Below are positions 62,998 to 64,000 of a DNA stretch of 64,000 nt, one piece after another. Positions within the stretch are counted from its first letter, which is position 1. Each line of letters begins with the position of its first letter. The notes under the pieces were generated by a model. That model saw nothing but the letters and a program-made list of their open reading frames with translations. It ran no database searches and was not told where the DNA came from. This stretch comes from Sulfurimonas sp. Its GTDB lineage: Bacteria; Campylobacterota; Campylobacteria; Campylobacterales; Sulfurimonadaceae. The stretch is from assembly GCF_028714655.1 (NCBI RefSeq), contig NZ_JAQTLY010000010.1, forward strand, positions 1-64,000. The letters run 5' to 3'. The translations under genes were made by a program, and so were the position numbers.

Positions 62998-64000
62998 ATG
63001 GCTGATGGATTAGAAGAAGAGATAATAATTATTGAAGACAGTGATGCTGTAAATGATAATACATCTTCGGGCAAATCGGCAGGCGGGGAAGATTCGTCAT
63101 CCGAGAAGAAAAAAAAGCTTATATATATAGGTGTCGGCGTCGGGGTTCTCTTAATAATAGCAATCGGCGCTTTTATACTCATTAAAGTTAAAGCAAAAAA
63201 GCATGCGAATATTCCTGCAGCTCAAATAGAAGAAAAACTCTCTCAAGAGATTACTGAACCGATTGAACCGAGCAAAATAGAAAATATGATAGCAAAAGCA
63301 GACTATCTCTACTCTACCGGCTCAAAAAATGAAGCTCTATCTCTTTATGAAAAAATTGCATACTACAGTGAAGCTGTTTCAGCCTACAATCTGGGAGTAG
63401 CTCAACTAAAAGATGCCCAGTATGAAACAGCTCTTAACTCATTTCAAAAAGCTATACAAAACAATGAAAAAAGATGTGTAAGTGCCATAAATGCTGCCGT
63501 TTGTTCACTATATCTGGAAAATGAGAAGAATTTTAAATACTACATTGATTTGGCATACGCTTATCTGCCGCAGGAAAGGCAGTCCCCTTTATATTCATAC
63601 TACTATGCGCTTATCAGCTACTATAACGGTAACTACCTAGAAGCTCTAAGTGCACTTAAAAACCCGACTACAAACGAGTATATAAAAACTCAAAACAATC
63701 TAAGCTCAAAGATTAACGCTTTATTTAATAATGACATTAGCGCTATCGAGAGTATGGAAAAAAACAATTCACCGTCCGACTATTTTAGCTTAGGACTGTT
63801 ATATGCCAGAGTAGGTGATTTGACGCTTGCAAAAAAATATTTACAAAACGCTATCAAAAATAACATCGAACCGATGAAAGCTCAGCTTGCTCTTGGCTAT
63901 ATAGACTTAAAAGCGGGTCAAGTTCAAGAAGCGGCAAAAGAGATAGAAAATGCTACCGATATGTTTAGAGAAGAAGTTTATAAACCCTATCCGATTAAAG
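62998..64000 (+). CDS. TPR-repeat membrane protein (cut by window end)
   Basis: Open from ATG 62998 to the end of the window (about 334 codons). Acidic cytoplasmic N-terminus (MADGLEEEIIIIEDSDAVND), one membrane helix (about 41-62, LIYIGVGVGVLLIIAIGAFI) and several TPR units (YNLGVAQLKDAQYETALNSF, YFSLGLLYARVGDLTLAKKY). Probably a periplasmic scaffold. Lies 50 bp after serS. Confidence 0.8.
   Translation, partial: MADGLEEEIIIIEDSDAVNDNTSSGKSAGGEDSSSEKKKKLIYIGVGVGVLLIIAIGAFILIKVKAKKHANIPAAQIEEKLSQEITEPIEPSKIENMIAKADYLYSTGSKNEALSLYEKIAYYSEAVSAYNLGVAQLKDAQYETALNSFQKAIQNNEKRCVSAINAAVCSLYLENEKNFKYYIDLAYAYLPQERQSPLYSYYYALISYYNGNYLEALSALKNPTTNEYIKTQNNLSSKINALFNNDISAIESMEKNNSPSDYFSLGLLYARVGDLTLAKKYLQNAIKNNIEPMKAQLALGYIDLKAGQVQEAAKEIENATDMFREEVYKPYPIK

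Overview
This window reads as chromosomal DNA of a free-living Campylobacterota (Epsilonproteobacteria), most likely a Sulfurimonas- or Sulfuricurvum-type chemolithoautotroph. The case rests on an ATP-citrate lyase pair (aclB-aclA, key enzyme of the reductive TCA cycle), the lysC-hobA-holB-folP gene order with HobA (a DnaA regulator known from this phylum), a CetB/CetA-like energy-taxis pair, AT-rich coding and TATAAT promoters with weak -35 boxes. I see no rRNA, tRNA or CRISPR.

Layout. 0.2-6 kb: pilin-like gene, aclB-aclA, a membrane glycosyltransferase-like gene coupled to trpG/pabA. 6.2-12.7 kb: accessory island with a serine protease whose Calx-beta tail stops at a repeat remnant, a REP-associated tyrosine transposase (RAYT), then about 4 kb of REP-like repeats (GGTGCCTGACACC plus T-run) spaced about 440-510 bp apart. 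Between the repeats sit eight two-gene operons of very small membrane proteins (about 60-85 aa followed by 29-35 aa). All eight have TATAAT only 5-7 nt before the first ATG, which predicts leaderless mRNAs. Inside the array is also a 19-aa hydrophobic ORF with the layout of a type I toxin-antitoxin locus. Most of these small genes are too short for routine ORF calling. 12.7-16 kb: a large Ala/Thr-rich, RTX-containing S-layer protein resembling Caulobacter RsaA. 16.2-26.2 kb: surface polysaccharide locus (Wzm/Wzt exporter, acyltransferase with an in-frame REP insertion, methyltransferase, two glycosyltransferases, O-acyltransferase, RfbA/RfbC).

26.3-64 kb: mostly housekeeping and signalling. 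prs, lepA, comF-like; a TonB receptor / periplasmic protein / GGDEF-EAL operon; an AsmA-like protein; grpE-dnaK; a lipoprotein; two GGDEF proteins; folP-holB-hobA-lysC-rppH; cetB-cetA; hemW; tatB-tatC-queA; dprA; a divergent polysaccharide deacetylase; rpsF-ssb-rpsR; a ParE/RelE-type toxin-antitoxin pair; serB; a MetF-like reductase; a PAS-PAS-GGDEF-EAL protein; serS and a TPR protein cut by the window end. Four cyclic-di-GMP proteins occur in 30 kb, all with an I-site.

Two other dispersed palindromic repeat families (a TTCAGGATGACG / TTTGGAATGACG type and a GATTGCCACG type) lie between genes, and one copy lies inside a coding sequence. Gene identities come from reading motifs by eye; no database search was run.
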